Source: Treponema sp. J25 (GTDB lineage Bacteria > Spirochaetota > Spirochaetia > Treponematales > Breznakiellaceae). Taken from it: a stretch of 64,000 nt of DNA. Position 1 is the first letter of the stretch. Each line of letters starts with the position of its first letter. A program made the position numbers and the translations under genes. The notes beneath the pieces were generated by a model. That model was given only the letters and a program-made list of their open reading frames with translations, did not search any database and had not been told where the DNA came from. The stretch is from the NCBI RefSeq assembly GCF_004343725.1, contig NZ_PTQW01000014.1, forward strand, positions 89,465 through 153,464, written 5' to 3'. Positions 26,910 through 35,759 of this stretch are shown in pieces.

Positions 26910-27707
26910 ATGACCATCGTAGAACTAGAAAACGTGCGGAAGGTCTACCCCCTGGGGAAAGTGGAGGTAGAAGCGGTAAAAGGGGTCAGTTTTAAGATTG
27001 AAAAGGGAGACTTTATCTCCATTGCCGGTCCAAGCGGTTCAGGAAAGAGCACCATCCTGAATATGATCGGGCTTATCGACACACCCACGGCGGGAGAAGT
27101 ATACATCGAAGGGAAACCCGTATCGGGCCTTAAGGACCGGGAACTAACCCGACTTCGCCACGATACGATTGGGTTTATTTTTCAGTCCTTCAATTTAATC
27201 CCCGTATTGAACGTGTATGAAAACATCGAATTTCCCCTCCTTTTAGGCAAGCAAAGCATGTCAAAAAACGAAAAAAAAGAATGGATCGATTTCCTTATCA
27301 AAGAAGTGGGGCTCGAACAATGGCGGCACCACAAATCCAACGAATTATCCGGTGGACAACGGCAGCGGGTAGCCATTGCCCGGGCCCTGGTCTGTAAACC
27401 CGCCATCGTCCTGGCCGATGAGCCAACGGCGAATTTGGATTCCGCCACGGGCGAACAGATCATCGAACTGATGAAAAAAATAAACCGGGAATTGCAAACT
27501 ACCTTTATTTTTTCCACCCATGATCAAAAAATTGTGGAAATCGCCGATCACGTGATTCGACTACGGGATGGGATGGTAATAGAAAACTACCGAAAAAATG
27601 GAGAAAAAGAATTGGTCTCCGCTTCGCAGCCCAGCGAAGCCTCGAAGGTGAATAAAGGTAAAGAGGAGGCGCTGGGTTCCCCTACGAGTCAGGGGATGGG
27701 GAGGTAA
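26910..27707 (+). CDS. ABC transporter ATP-binding protein, LolD/MacB type
   Basis: Walker A GPSGSGKS, Q-loop GFIFQSFNLIPVLNVYEN, signature LSGGQRQR, Walker B IVLADEPTANLD and switch His in FSTHD are intact. The PVLNVYENIEFPLLL segment is typical of LolD/MacB-type ATPases, which drive mechanotransmission rather than classic transport. The start at 26910 follows AAGGAG; an ATG at 26895 is the ribosome-site region itself. The C-terminal 40 residues are a disordered extension. It precedes two FtsX-type permeases by 3 bases. Confidence 0.9.
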   Translation: MTIVELENVRKVYPLGKVEVEAVKGVSFKIEKGDFISIAGPSGSGKSTILNMIGLIDTPTAGEVYIEGKPVSGLKDRELTRLRHDTIGFIFQSFNLIPVLNVYENIEFPLLLGKQSMSKNEKKEWIDFLIKEVGLEQWRHHKSNELSGGQRQRVAIARALVCKPAIVLADEPTANLDSATGEQIIELMKKINRELQTTFIFSTHDQKIVEIADHVIRLRDGMVIENYRKNGEKELVSASQPSEASKVNKGKEEALGSPTSQGMGR

Positions 27708-27710
27708 GGT

Positions 27711-29210
27711 ATGGCGGTTCTTCTACGTATCGCCTTTCGGAATATCTGGCAGCATAAAGCCAAAAGCTTTATCATTGGCATTCTCATCGCCCTGGGGGTC
27801 ATCATCATCGTCATCGGGAATGCCATGATGGATGCGGCTGCCGCGGGTATCCGGAAAAGCTACATCGAAAATTTTACGGGGGACCTCATGATCCATGGTC
27901 CCTCAAAAGACGCGGTTTCCATTTTTGGGATTGAATCCTTCTCGCTGGATGCAGAAACCAGGGTTCCATCCATTCCGCAGTATGAAAAGATCATCGCCCA
28001 TCTTGCAGAAGATCCTCGGGTCGCTTCATATACCAGCATGGCCGTTAGTTATGGCATCCTTGCGGCGGACCTGGAAGAGGCAGAAAATATTGAAGAGGAC
28101 TCTGAGAACACCATCTTTGGCATCCTCTTTGGCATCGATGCAAAAACCTACTTTTCTATGTTTCCCTCTATTAAGATTATCGAAGGCCAGGCTCCCGAGC
28201 GCGGGAGCGGGGGTCTCCTTCTCAGTCCCCAACAACTAGAAAAACTTCGCAAGAAATACAAAAAGGACTTCGCCGTGGGGGATACACTCTTAGTGACGGG
28301 CTATTCCTCAAGTGGCTTCAAGATCCGGGAACTCACCATTACCGGCCTTTTCGAACGGAATGACCGAACTGGTGAAGCTCCCTTTATGTATGCCGACATT
28401 GATGTGGTGCGGGTGCTGGCAGGTCTTACCCTCGGGGTAGACGAGCGGATTCAACTCGGTAGCCGGGAGACCGCCCTCCTTTCCACCACTTCAGAGGAAG
28501 ATCTCTTTGGGGATGCCGACATCGTTCAGCAGGAAACGGTTCAGAAGAACAGCTTTTCCCTGGAACAGGTCCAGAAAATCTTTAAAGACACCAGCGCCCG
28601 GGACCTGGCCAATACGGCCGATACGGGGGCATGGAACTTTATCCTTATTCGGCTTCGAGATTCGAGCCAGGCCCAAGCAGTCATCACCGATTATACCCAA
28701 TGGTTTGCTGGCACAGGTGTTCAGGCTAACATCACCGATTGGAAGGGAGCCGCTGGCTCGGCAGGCCGTTTCGCGGACATCCTGCGAACCATATTTACCA
28801 TCGCCCTCATCATCGTGGCAGTGGTGGCCATCATCATTATGATGAATACCCTGGTTATTTCGGTGATAGAACGGACCGGTGAAATCGGTACCATGCGGGC
28901 TTTGGGAGCCGAAAAAGGCTTTATCCGCCGGCTCTTTCTGGCAGAAACCCTTACCCTTTCCCTCTTCTTTGGGGCCATTGGTTCGGCCTTAGCCCTCTTG
29001 ATTACCCTCATTCTGAACCTGCTCCACATTCCCGCCGCCAATGACTTTGTGTATGTGCTTTTCGGGGGCGATTATCTTTTCTTACAACCCCGCCTTTCTT
29101 CGTTTATTTCCACCCTTATCATGATTTTTGGTGTTGGCTACCTGGCCCATCTGTATCCCGTATCGGTGGCCCTTCGGATTCCCCCTGTTGCCGCCATGAA
29201 AGATGAATAG
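27711..29210 (+). CDS. ABC transporter permease, LolC/LolE/FtsX family (499 aa)
   Basis: An N-terminal membrane helix (about 17-40), a large periplasmic domain (about 45-360) and three C-terminal helices containing the FtsX core (ERTGEIGTMRALGAEKGFIRRLFLAETL). This is the topology of LolC/LolE and MacB permeases. It pairs with the next gene to form a heterodimer with the ATPase. The periplasmic domain is longer than in E. coli LolC. Ten bases separate it from the next gene. Confidence 0.88.
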   Translation: MAVLLRIAFRNIWQHKAKSFIIGILIALGVIIIVIGNAMMDAAAAGIRKSYIENFTGDLMIHGPSKDAVSIFGIESFSLDAETRVPSIPQYEKIIAHLAEDPRVASYTSMAVSYGILAADLEEAENIEEDSENTIFGILFGIDAKTYFSMFPSIKIIEGQAPERGSGGLLLSPQQLEKLRKKYKKDFAVGDTLLVTGYSSSGFKIRELTITGLFERNDRTGEAPFMYADIDVVRVLAGLTLGVDERIQLGSRETALLSTTSEEDLFGDADIVQQETVQKNSFSLEQVQKIFKDTSARDLANTADTGAWNFILIRLRDSSQAQAVITDYTQWFAGTGVQANITDWKGAAGSAGRFADILRTIFTIALIIVAVVAIIIMMNTLVISVIERTGEIGTMRALGAEKGFIRRLFLAETLTLSLFFGAIGSALALLITLILNLLHIPAANDFVYVLFGGDYLFLQPRLSSFISTLIMIFGVGYLAHLYPVSVALRIPPVAAMKDE

Positions 29211-29219
29211 GAGCGCCCT

Positions 29220-30635
29220 ATGGAAACCCTTATCCGTATCGCCCTGCGAAATTTAAGCAGGCAAAAGAAACGAAGTATTTTACTTGGCCTTGCCATTGGC
29301 TTTGGCATCATGATTGTCACCATTATCAACAGTATTGCCGGTTCTTTTCAAACCAACGTGAGCGCAAACCTGGCCCAGTTTTTTTCCGGCCATGTGTTTG
29401 TAGAGGGGGTTGAAAAAAACGAACGGGGCAAAACAGCGGAAATCATCCGGGATGATTCGGCAATCCTTGCGGCTATTAAAGATGCGGGTCTCGATACCCG
29501 GAACATCACCCGGCGTTCCGCCGCTATGATCACCCTTATCTTTGAGGGCACCCGCACCACCCAGAGTGTGTACGGGGTGAACTTCGAAGAAGAAGTACTC
29601 CTCCAAGAGCGGCTTGTCTTTAAACAGGGGGCTAAGGAAAACCTACAGGCCCCTAACGCCCTTATCTTAAGTGAAGGGATAGCCAAGAAACTCAAGGTAG
29701 AAGTCGGGGACCGCCTCCTGGCCCAACTAAAAACCGTTACGGGCCAAAACAATGTAGGCGAATTTGTGGTGGCCGGCATTATGCAGGATATGGGGCTCTT
29801 TAGTTCCATGCTGGCCTACACCCATCGGCGGTACCTCAACGAACTCCTCAATATTACACCCAATGAGTATCAGCTTTTTGGTTACTTTGTCTCTGATATC
29901 AGTAAAACAGAAACCATCGCCCAGCGCTTACAGAAGGCCCTGAAGCAGCATGCCCCTGTCTTTGAGCTCCCCCAACAAACCACCGAGCGTATTCAGGCTT
30001 CGCCGAATCCCGCCACCCAGGAGGGGAAGGCCGCACCAGAAGCAACCACTACTGATATAACCTCCCCGCAACAAACCACGCAGCCATTCATGTCCCGCTA
30101 TGCAAAGATTAAACAGCTTGCAAAGACCGAAACCTGGGAGGGCACAAAATTCAGGGTCTTTACCATTAATGACATCATTTCCCAGATTGACCAGATTGTG
30201 TCAATCCTTAAGAGCGTCAGCCTGGGGATTCTCCTGGTGCTCTTCTTTATCATCATGGTGGGGCTCACCAATACCTTCCGGATGATCATGTACGAACGAA
30301 TCCGGGAAATTGGTACCATGCGAGCCCTGGGAATACAGCGAAGGGGGATTCGGAACCTCTTTCTCCTGGAAGCCCTGTTCCTTTCCGCCTTTGGAACCAT
30401 CGGTGGCTGGGTAGCGGCCTTTGTCATCCTGAACATCCTTTCCCTTTTTTCCTTTGGTACCGATACGGTCTTCTCCCTTTTTCTGAAAAATGGCCACATA
30501 TCATTCGTGGTACCCTGGGGAGAGATGCTCCTGCACTATATGCTCATTGCCCTGCTGACGCTGCTTTCAGTGTACTTCCCTGCCCGCAAAGCCTCAAAAT
30601 TAGAACCAGCCCGGGCACTGCGAACCACTAAATGA
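29220..30635 (+). CDS. ABC transporter permease, LolC/LolE/FtsX family (471 aa)
   Basis: Same plan as its neighbour: an N-terminal helix, a periplasmic domain (about 45-300) and three C-terminal helices with YERIREIGTMRALGIQRRGI. A Pro/Thr/Gln-rich insertion (about residues 250-285) is absent from the neighbour. The two permeases are paralogous but clearly diverged, as LolC and LolE are. Coding for a dedicated exporter with the LolA-like and barrel genes that follow. Confidence 0.88.
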   Translation: METLIRIALRNLSRQKKRSILLGLAIGFGIMIVTIINSIAGSFQTNVSANLAQFFSGHVFVEGVEKNERGKTAEIIRDDSAILAAIKDAGLDTRNITRRSAAMITLIFEGTRTTQSVYGVNFEEEVLLQERLVFKQGAKENLQAPNALILSEGIAKKLKVEVGDRLLAQLKTVTGQNNVGEFVVAGIMQDMGLFSSMLAYTHRRYLNELLNITPNEYQLFGYFVSDISKTETIAQRLQKALKQHAPVFELPQQTTERIQASPNPATQEGKAAPEATTTDITSPQQTTQPFMSRYAKIKQLAKTETWEGTKFRVFTINDIISQIDQIVSILKSVSLGILLVLFFIIMVGLTNTFRMIMYERIREIGTMRALGIQRRGIRNLFLLEALFLSAFGTIGGWVAAFVILNILSLFSFGTDTVFSLFLKNGHISFVVPWGEMLLHYMLIALLTLLSVYFPARKASKLEPARALRTTK

Positions 30636-30790
30636 GATAGTGCGCATGGGGAGCAATGAATTAACAGAGGGGCCCCTCTCACCAAGGGCCCCTGCTCATC
30701 AAAGGGGAATCCTCGGGCCCCTTGCCCGTCAAAGAGGTATCTTCGGGCCCAGCGGCCCTTTTCGGCACTTAGAAAGGATAAAATTATTTT
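30636..30790 (+). repeat. Intergenic GGGCCC-containing imperfect direct repeats
   Basis: Two units of about 30 bases lie in tandem, beginning TCAAAGGGGAATCCTCGGGC (about 30698) and TCAAAGAGGTATCTTCGGGC (about 30728), with a weaker unit before them. Each carries the palindrome GGGCCC. They may fold into hairpins that reduce readthrough from the permease genes to the LolA-like gene. Confidence 0.35.
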
Positions 30791-30808
30791 TTGCAGAGGA
30801 GTAAACTA

Positions 30809-31573
30809 ATGAAACGATTCATATCTTTAATACTCATAACCGCGAGCATCCTGGGCGCGGGAACCACCGTATGGGCCCAGGTTCAGGGTGTAGATTTTGA
30901 AGCGATCCTTCGACAGCTTGATACCATTAGCGACTTTTCCGGCCAGGATTTTACGGCGGTCTTTACCATCGTCACTGAAAAACCAAATGAAAAACAATCG
31001 GTAACCCAGGTGCGTATGTTCCGCCGGGATGCAAAAAAACAGTTCACCCTGCTTATCCAACTGCCGGAAGCCCAGAAAGGACAGGGGTACCTCCAGGAGG
31101 GGGATAATTTCTGGTTCTACGACCCCGTAAGCCGTAAATTCAGCTTTTCGAGCCTTAAAGACGTCATAGGTGATTCGGAGGCCCGAAACTCCGACTTTAC
31201 CCAGCGTTCTATTCTGGACGATTACACCATTCAGAAAACGAGCGAAGGTATGCTCGGGAAATTCCCGGTGTGGATTATCGAACTCAAAGCTAAGCACAAC
31301 AACGTAAGTTACGATATGGTGCGTCTCTATGTTCGTAAGGACCCTATTCTGCTCCTTAAACAGGAAGACCTTTCGGTAAATGGCCGGCTCATGCGGACAA
31401 GCCTGTATCCTAAATGGGCGGATCTGGGGAAAGGAAAATTCTTCCCCTCCCAGATGCTTATTGTCGATGAAATAAACAAGGGCGAAAAGAGCCAGCTTAC
31501 CATGACCGAAATGTCCCTTGCTCCCCTACCGGACAAGGTCTTTACCAAAGCATTCCTCGAACAGGTGAACTAA
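30809..31573 (+). CDS. LolA-like outer membrane lipoprotein-sorting protein (254 aa)
   Basis: A signal peptide (MKRFISLILI... cleaved near VWAQ, about residue 24) shows it is periplasmic. The body has the pattern of the LolA_like/PF17131 family: DFTAVFTIVTEKP, VRMFRRDAKKQFTLLIQLPE, GDNFWFYDPVSRKFSF, and SMLIVDEINKGEKSQLTM-type strands. These proteins have the LolA half-barrel that shields a lipid or acyl chain. The ribosome site GAGGAG decides the ATG at 30809. It ends 1 base before the barrel gene's ATG, so the carrier and barrel are co-expressed. Confidence 0.85.
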   Translation: MKRFISLILITASILGAGTTVWAQVQGVDFEAILRQLDTISDFSGQDFTAVFTIVTEKPNEKQSVTQVRMFRRDAKKQFTLLIQLPEAQKGQGYLQEGDNFWFYDPVSRKFSFSSLKDVIGDSEARNSDFTQRSILDDYTIQKTSEGMLGKFPVWIIELKAKHNNVSYDMVRLYVRKDPILLLKQEDLSVNGRLMRTSLYPKWADLGKGKFFPSQMLIVDEINKGEKSQLTMTEMSLAPLPDKVFTKAFLEQVN

Positions 31574-31574
31574 C

Positions 31575-33182
31575 ATGAAAAACTATAAAAACCAAAAGAT
31601 TGTGTATTCTTTTACACAAAAAGAATCACCAGGTACGCTTCTTCAACAGAGGAGGCCCCAGACTCAAGCTCTCAAACGATACCCTTCTTGGAGCCATCAG
31701 CCCCGCGGATCCTTTTTTTTACTTCTTGTTGGAGCAGTCTTTCTCCTCGGGACTCTCTTTTCTTCCTATGCCCAGGAAAACTCCATCGTTACTGATGAGA
31801 GCGCCCTCTTTGGAGAAAGCGGCGAGGAACTGAGTACCGACACCGGTATTGAAAAAGTCCAGGATTCGCAAACTACGGGGGTTCAATTTTTCCTAAAAAC
31901 TGAGAGTACCCGTCTTGGTGGCTCCTTTAGCCCCACCCTTACGGCAAGCTGGACCTGGAAAAACCTGTGGGACGGCTCTTCCAGCCTGGAAAAACCAGAA
32001 AACACCGCATTAGCTCCGGACCTTTCGGCCCGAATCTTCTTTGATGGCCGGCCCCAGGAGGACCTCCGCATCTATGGCTCTTTTAAAGTAGGTTGGCCCT
32101 TTGAACAAAGCCAGCAGGTCCTTACCGCCGCCGCCTATCAAGCAAGTCCGGGTCCAACGGTTACCACCACTTCCACAACAGTTACCACCCCCAATGTGCG
32201 GATCTTTGAACTTTTCACCGATTTTTCCTATCAGGATCAATTTTTCTTCCGTTTTGGGAAACATACGGTAAAATGGGGGGTGGGATACTTCTTTAGTCCC
32301 GCGGATATCATCAACCTGAGCCCTATCGATGTGCTGAATCCCACTGCCCAGCGGGAAGGCCCCGTGAGTCTCAGGCTCCACATCCCCATTCCCCAGACCA
32401 GTAACAACCTGTGGCTCTATGCCCTTATTCCCGCAGACCTCTCCGCCGATACCCTGCAGCCCCAGGATCTGGCCATGGCGGCAAAATACGAACAGGTCCT
32501 GGGAGCCTGGGAGGTGGGACTGGGAGGCTACTACCAGAAAGACAGCTCTCCCCGCCTTATGATGACCGCCACTGGCTCCATTGGGAAGGTGGCCCTCTTT
32601 GGAGAACTTGTGGGAAGTTGGGGGAGTGACAAGAAATTTGTCACCGCCATCACGGCAAACCCTGCCGCACCTTTTACTACTACCACCTACAAGGACCGGC
32701 TCTTTATCTCAGGGACAACGGGTTTTATGTACACGAACAGCCTGGAGAAGCTTACGCTCATCGGTCAGTATTACTACAACGGAGAAGGCTATACCACCTC
32801 GGAACGGGAAAGGCTGCTCGAAGAAGCAGATGCACTCCTTTCTTTGTTGGGAAACAGCGCTTCCTCGGCCTATCTTGCATCTTTGCTGTATCAATCGGGC
32901 CAACACTATGGGGCCCTTTCCCTCAGCAAGCAAGATCTATTTATCAAGAATTGGAATGCCAGCATTCTGGTGCTCGCAAACCTGTCGGACCTCTCTGGTT
33001 TTGTGGTACCCAGCCTTTCCTATACATTGATGAACTATATTACGTTCAGCCTACAGCCTACCTTCTACTGGTGTACTGCCTATCTCTGGGGAAGTGGCAA
33101 GAAAGGAGAATACGTGGTGTTCCCCGGTGGGCCTGCCATTACGTTGAGTATAAAGGCGAGCCTTGGGGGCGGGCAGTTCTAG
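31575..33182 (+). CDS. Outer-membrane beta-barrel protein, DUF1302-like (535 aa)
   Basis: A long basic N-terminus leads to a hydrophobic signal segment ending near SSYAQE (about residue 67). The mature protein has repeated amphipathic strands with aromatic ends. The segment FFRFGKHTVKWGVGYFFSPADIINL resembles the DUF1302 signature (GRQ..WG...SPADVLNP). The C-terminus ends in Phe, as barrel proteins do. It follows the LolA-like gene directly and should be the outer-membrane end of the exporter. The signal peptide is unusually long; an internal start is possible but none has a ribosome site. Confidence 0.78.
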   Translation: MKNYKNQKIVYSFTQKESPGTLLQQRRPQTQALKRYPSWSHQPRGSFFLLLVGAVFLLGTLFSSYAQENSIVTDESALFGESGEELSTDTGIEKVQDSQTTGVQFFLKTESTRLGGSFSPTLTASWTWKNLWDGSSSLEKPENTALAPDLSARIFFDGRPQEDLRIYGSFKVGWPFEQSQQVLTAAAYQASPGPTVTTTSTTVTTPNVRIFELFTDFSYQDQFFFRFGKHTVKWGVGYFFSPADIINLSPIDVLNPTAQREGPVSLRLHIPIPQTSNNLWLYALIPADLSADTLQPQDLAMAAKYEQVLGAWEVGLGGYYQKDSSPRLMMTATGSIGKVALFGELVGSWGSDKKFVTAITANPAAPFTTTTYKDRLFISGTTGFMYTNSLEKLTLIGQYYYNGEGYTTSERERLLEEADALLSLLGNSASSAYLASLLYQSGQHYGALSLSKQDLFIKNWNASILVLANLSDLSGFVVPSLSYTLMNYITFSLQPTFYWCTAYLWGSGKKGEYVVFPGGPAITLSIKASLGGGQF

Positions 33183-33206
33183 GACCATGCAGCGTTAGCA
33201 CGGAAG

Positions 33207-33239
33207 GAAGGGGCAAGAAAAGGCCCCTTCTTTTTATTT
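33207..33239 (+). terminator. Rho-independent terminator of the ABC/LolA/barrel operon
   Basis: GAAGGGGC (33207-33214) pairs with GCCCCTTC (33223-33230), followed by TTTTTATTT. A second hairpin at about 33271-33300 (AAAACCCG/CGGGGTTTT) serves the convergent ridA gene. Confidence 0.85.
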
Positions 33240-33303
33240 ATCGTTTTACAAAGATTCCCCATTTTAAGCTAAAAAACCCGCTGGGATAATCGGGGTTTTT
33301 AGG

Positions 33304-33696
33304 CTACCCCATGGCGATAGCCTCTATCTCGATACGGGCCCCGCGGGGGAGGGCCGCTACGGCCACGGTGGTTCGAGCCGGTGGATCTTGGGGAAAGAAG
33401 GTAGCATATACCTCATTCATAGCTGAAAAATCCGTCATATCCACAAGGTACACCGTGGTTTTTACCACATGGGTACAATTCAACCCCGCGGCCTCAAGAA
33501 GAATCTGCAGGTTTTCAAGACACCGCCGCGTCTGGCTCTGGATATCAGGCCCCACCAGGCCCCCCGTTTCAGGGTCGATAGGAATCTGACCAGAGAAAAA
33601 GACCAATCCCCCTGAAACACGCACCGCTGGCGAATAGGGCCCAATAGGACGGGCCCCCTTCTTTGGCACAATTATCTCTTTTCCGCCCTCCGTCAT
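33304..33696 (-). CDS. ridA: RidA/YjgF/YER057c/UK114 family reactive-imine deaminase
   Basis: A 130-residue single domain with the family pattern: GPYSPAVRVSGGLVFFSGQIPID, CLENLQILLEAAGL, VVKTTVYLVDM, MNEVYATFF and the C-terminal PARTTVAVAALPRGARIEIEAIA, which holds the catalytic Arg and Glu. RidA hydrolyses reactive enamine/imine intermediates released by PLP enzymes. Ribosome site AAGGAGG on the minus strand. Stand-alone gene. Confidence 0.95.
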   Translation of the reverse strand: MTEGGKEIIVPKKGARPIGPYSPAVRVSGGLVFFSGQIPIDPETGGLVGPDIQSQTRRCLENLQILLEAAGLNCTHVVKTTVYLVDMTDFSAMNEVYATFFPQDPPARTTVAVAALPRGARIEIEAIAMG

Positions 33697-33837
33697 AGTA
33701 GGCTCCTCCTTCTTAGTACGGTTCTTTTTAATTTTTAGAAGCGCCAGTCTTTCTCGTCTTTGCTTTTATTCTGCAGGATCTGTTACTTATCCAGGACCGG
33801 CTTGTTTATCAAGGTGTCGATAGGGTATACCAAAACT

Positions 33838-34521
33838 ATGAAAAGAATACAGCCCCTTCAAAAGGGATACCTACTCCTGTGGTGTTTTTTCTTGTATCGT
33901 CTTTTCCAACCATCTGTTGCCATGGCCCATCCCCACATGGCCTTAGAAGCCCGGCTCGATTTTGTATTCGAGGGAAAACAATGTGTCGGCGTATGGATGG
34001 ATTGGACCTTTGATTCCATGTTCAGTGTCGCCATCATTGGTGAATATGACACAAACCGGGACGGTCGCTTTGATGAGCGAGAAAACAGTCGGGTCTTTCA
34101 GGGCGCCTTTAGTAATCTTAAGAATTACGGCTACTTCATCTATATACGAAAAGGGGATGTCCGTTCCAACCCTAAAGGGGTGGAACAATTCCAGGCCCTT
34201 CAGAGACAGGGGCGCTTAGCATACCGTTTTTTTGTACCCCTTTCTTCTTTAGACCTGGAAACCGACTTCAGTATTTCCGTTTTCGACAGCACCTTTTACT
34301 GCGCCGTCCAGTATGCGGAAGGTGGAATCCGGTGTATTGATAAGGCGGGGAATGGGTTGCCTCCCGCCCCAGAGGGCCCCAGCCCCCAACGGGCGGTGAA
34401 TAAAAAATACCCCATCTACTATAATCCCCGGGGGGCGGCTAATGATTTTCGGGTATACCAGAAATGGGAAAAGGGCCTTGAAACGGCCTATCCTGAAGAA
34501 ATAACCATCCGGTGGGAATAG
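33838..34521 (+). CDS. DUF1007-family periplasmic protein (metal transport partner)
   Basis: The N-terminus is a signal peptide ending at VAMAHPHM; the HPH right after the cleavage site is the DUF1007 hallmark. The domain continues with LDFVFEGKQCVGVWMDWTFD, an EF-hand-like DTNRDGRFDERE loop, and FYCAVQYA. DUF1007 genes typically neighbour NicO-type nickel/cobalt permeases, as here (30-base gap). It likely helps deliver or sense the metal in the periplasm. I use the ATG at 33838; the frame is open from 33760, but the ribosome site is weak for either. Confidence 0.83.
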   Translation: MKRIQPLQKGYLLLWCFFLYRLFQPSVAMAHPHMALEARLDFVFEGKQCVGVWMDWTFDSMFSVAIIGEYDTNRDGRFDERENSRVFQGAFSNLKNYGYFIYIRKGDVRSNPKGVEQFQALQRQGRLAYRFFVPLSSLDLETDFSISVFDSTFYCAVQYAEGGIRCIDKAGNGLPPAPEGPSPQRAVNKKYPIYYNPRGAANDFRVYQKWEKGLETAYPEEITIRWE

Positions 34522-34551
34522 GTTACAGAAAAATAGAGAAAGGAAGCATCT

Positions 34552-35547
34552 ATGCGAGCTTTTCACTCCTCCCAGGGAAACTCGAAGGCCCCATTCCAAC
34601 GAAGAATAGGAGGAACATTGACGTTCCTTGCCTGGATGCTATTTTTTGTCGACCCTTCGGCACTCCTGGCCAATCCCTTTGTGTCATCTCCCCAGGATAG
34701 GGCTCCCCTCGTTCGTTCAGCCCAGGGGACTGGCCCCCTGGTGAATACCCAGCTTAGCCTCCGGGAGCAGATTGCGGCCGCTCTCAATGCTTTTCATGAA
34801 CAGCCCCACCTTTTCACGGTACTCGCCATTATAGGGGCGGCCTTTATTTACGGCATACTCCACGCCGCGGGCCCAGGACACCGCAAGACAGTGGTCTTCT
34901 CCCTTTTTTTAGGGAAGCCCGCAAAGCCCTGGGAACCCCTTATTGCGGGCTTCGTATCCAGCATGGTCCATGCGGGTATGGGAATTCTCATTGTACTTGG
35001 CCTTTCCATCCTCCGGGGAACCATTATTTCTCTGGGAGATGCGGAACAACTTCGGGAATACCTGGATTTGGGAACCTTCTTGCTCCTTGGTTTTATTGCA
35101 ATTCTTCTTATCGGTTACCGGGGGTGGAGCCTTTTTAAAGAGCTCTTTGGGAAAAACAAACCTCAGGAAACGGCCCTCCCCGAAGGGAGCTCCCTTCCTG
35201 GCACAGGGACACCCAGTAAACAGGCCCTCACCAGAGAGGTGTACATCCTTCTTTTTATTACCAGTCTTGTCCCCTGTCCTGGGGCCATGATGCTCCTCTT
35301 ATTCTCCTTATACGGAGATCTGGTGTGGCTTGGAGTAGTAGGTGTTATTGCTATGTCTATAGGGATGGGCCTGGTTATCTCCCTTGCGGGATATCTGGCC
35401 TATTTTGGCAATACGGGTCTTTTTATGGGGCTTAAAAAAAAGGGAGTCCTCCTTGATGTTGTTTCCCATGGTTTAGAACTGGTTTCTTATTTCTTGCTTC
35501 TTGGATTTAGCCTTTACATGACAAGCCCTTTTTTATTTCCAGCTTGA
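34552..35547 (+). CDS. NicO-family nickel/cobalt permease-like membrane protein (331 aa)
   Basis: A signal-anchor region is followed by six or more helices. HAAGPGHRKTVVFSLFLGK (about residue 103) is the NicO family's HxxxPGHxK motif, with a second His in SSMVHAGMG and a LVPCPGAMMLLLF block near the C-terminal half. Such proteins move Ni2+ or Co2+ and include RcnA. The loop between helices 3 and 4 is Pro/Gly-rich, not His-rich. It pairs with the DUF1007 gene upstream. Direction (uptake or efflux) cannot be told. Ribosome site AAAGGA. Confidence 0.85.
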   Translation: MRAFHSSQGNSKAPFQRRIGGTLTFLAWMLFFVDPSALLANPFVSSPQDRAPLVRSAQGTGPLVNTQLSLREQIAAALNAFHEQPHLFTVLAIIGAAFIYGILHAAGPGHRKTVVFSLFLGKPAKPWEPLIAGFVSSMVHAGMGILIVLGLSILRGTIISLGDAEQLREYLDLGTFLLLGFIAILLIGYRGWSLFKELFGKNKPQETALPEGSSLPGTGTPSKQALTREVYILLFITSLVPCPGAMMLLLFSLYGDLVWLGVVGVIAMSIGMGLVISLAGYLAYFGNTGLFMGLKKKGVLLDVVSHGLELVSYFLLLGFSLYMTSPFLFPA

Positions 35548-35659
35548 AGGAAGGTAAAACATACTGAAGTGTAACCGGGGACCCTACGGAAAGAAAGATC
35601 TCGGCCCTTTCCTAAGAAAAAGAGCCCATAGGTGAAAGATTAATCTCCTCTTTTCTACA

Positions 35660-35698
35660 AAAAGGCCCCTCCAGCCATCACTGCACGAGAGGGGCCTT
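35660..35698. terminator. Terminator between convergent NicO and antiporter genes
   Basis: AAGGCCCCTC and GAGGGGCCTT arms (10-base perfect stem). A-rich upstream and T-rich downstream sequence fits termination in both directions. Confidence 0.8.
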
Positions 35699-35759
35699 CC
35701 TATTTAAGACAGGTATTCACTCAAACGGAGGAGAAGCCGACTAAATTATGATTTGATTG

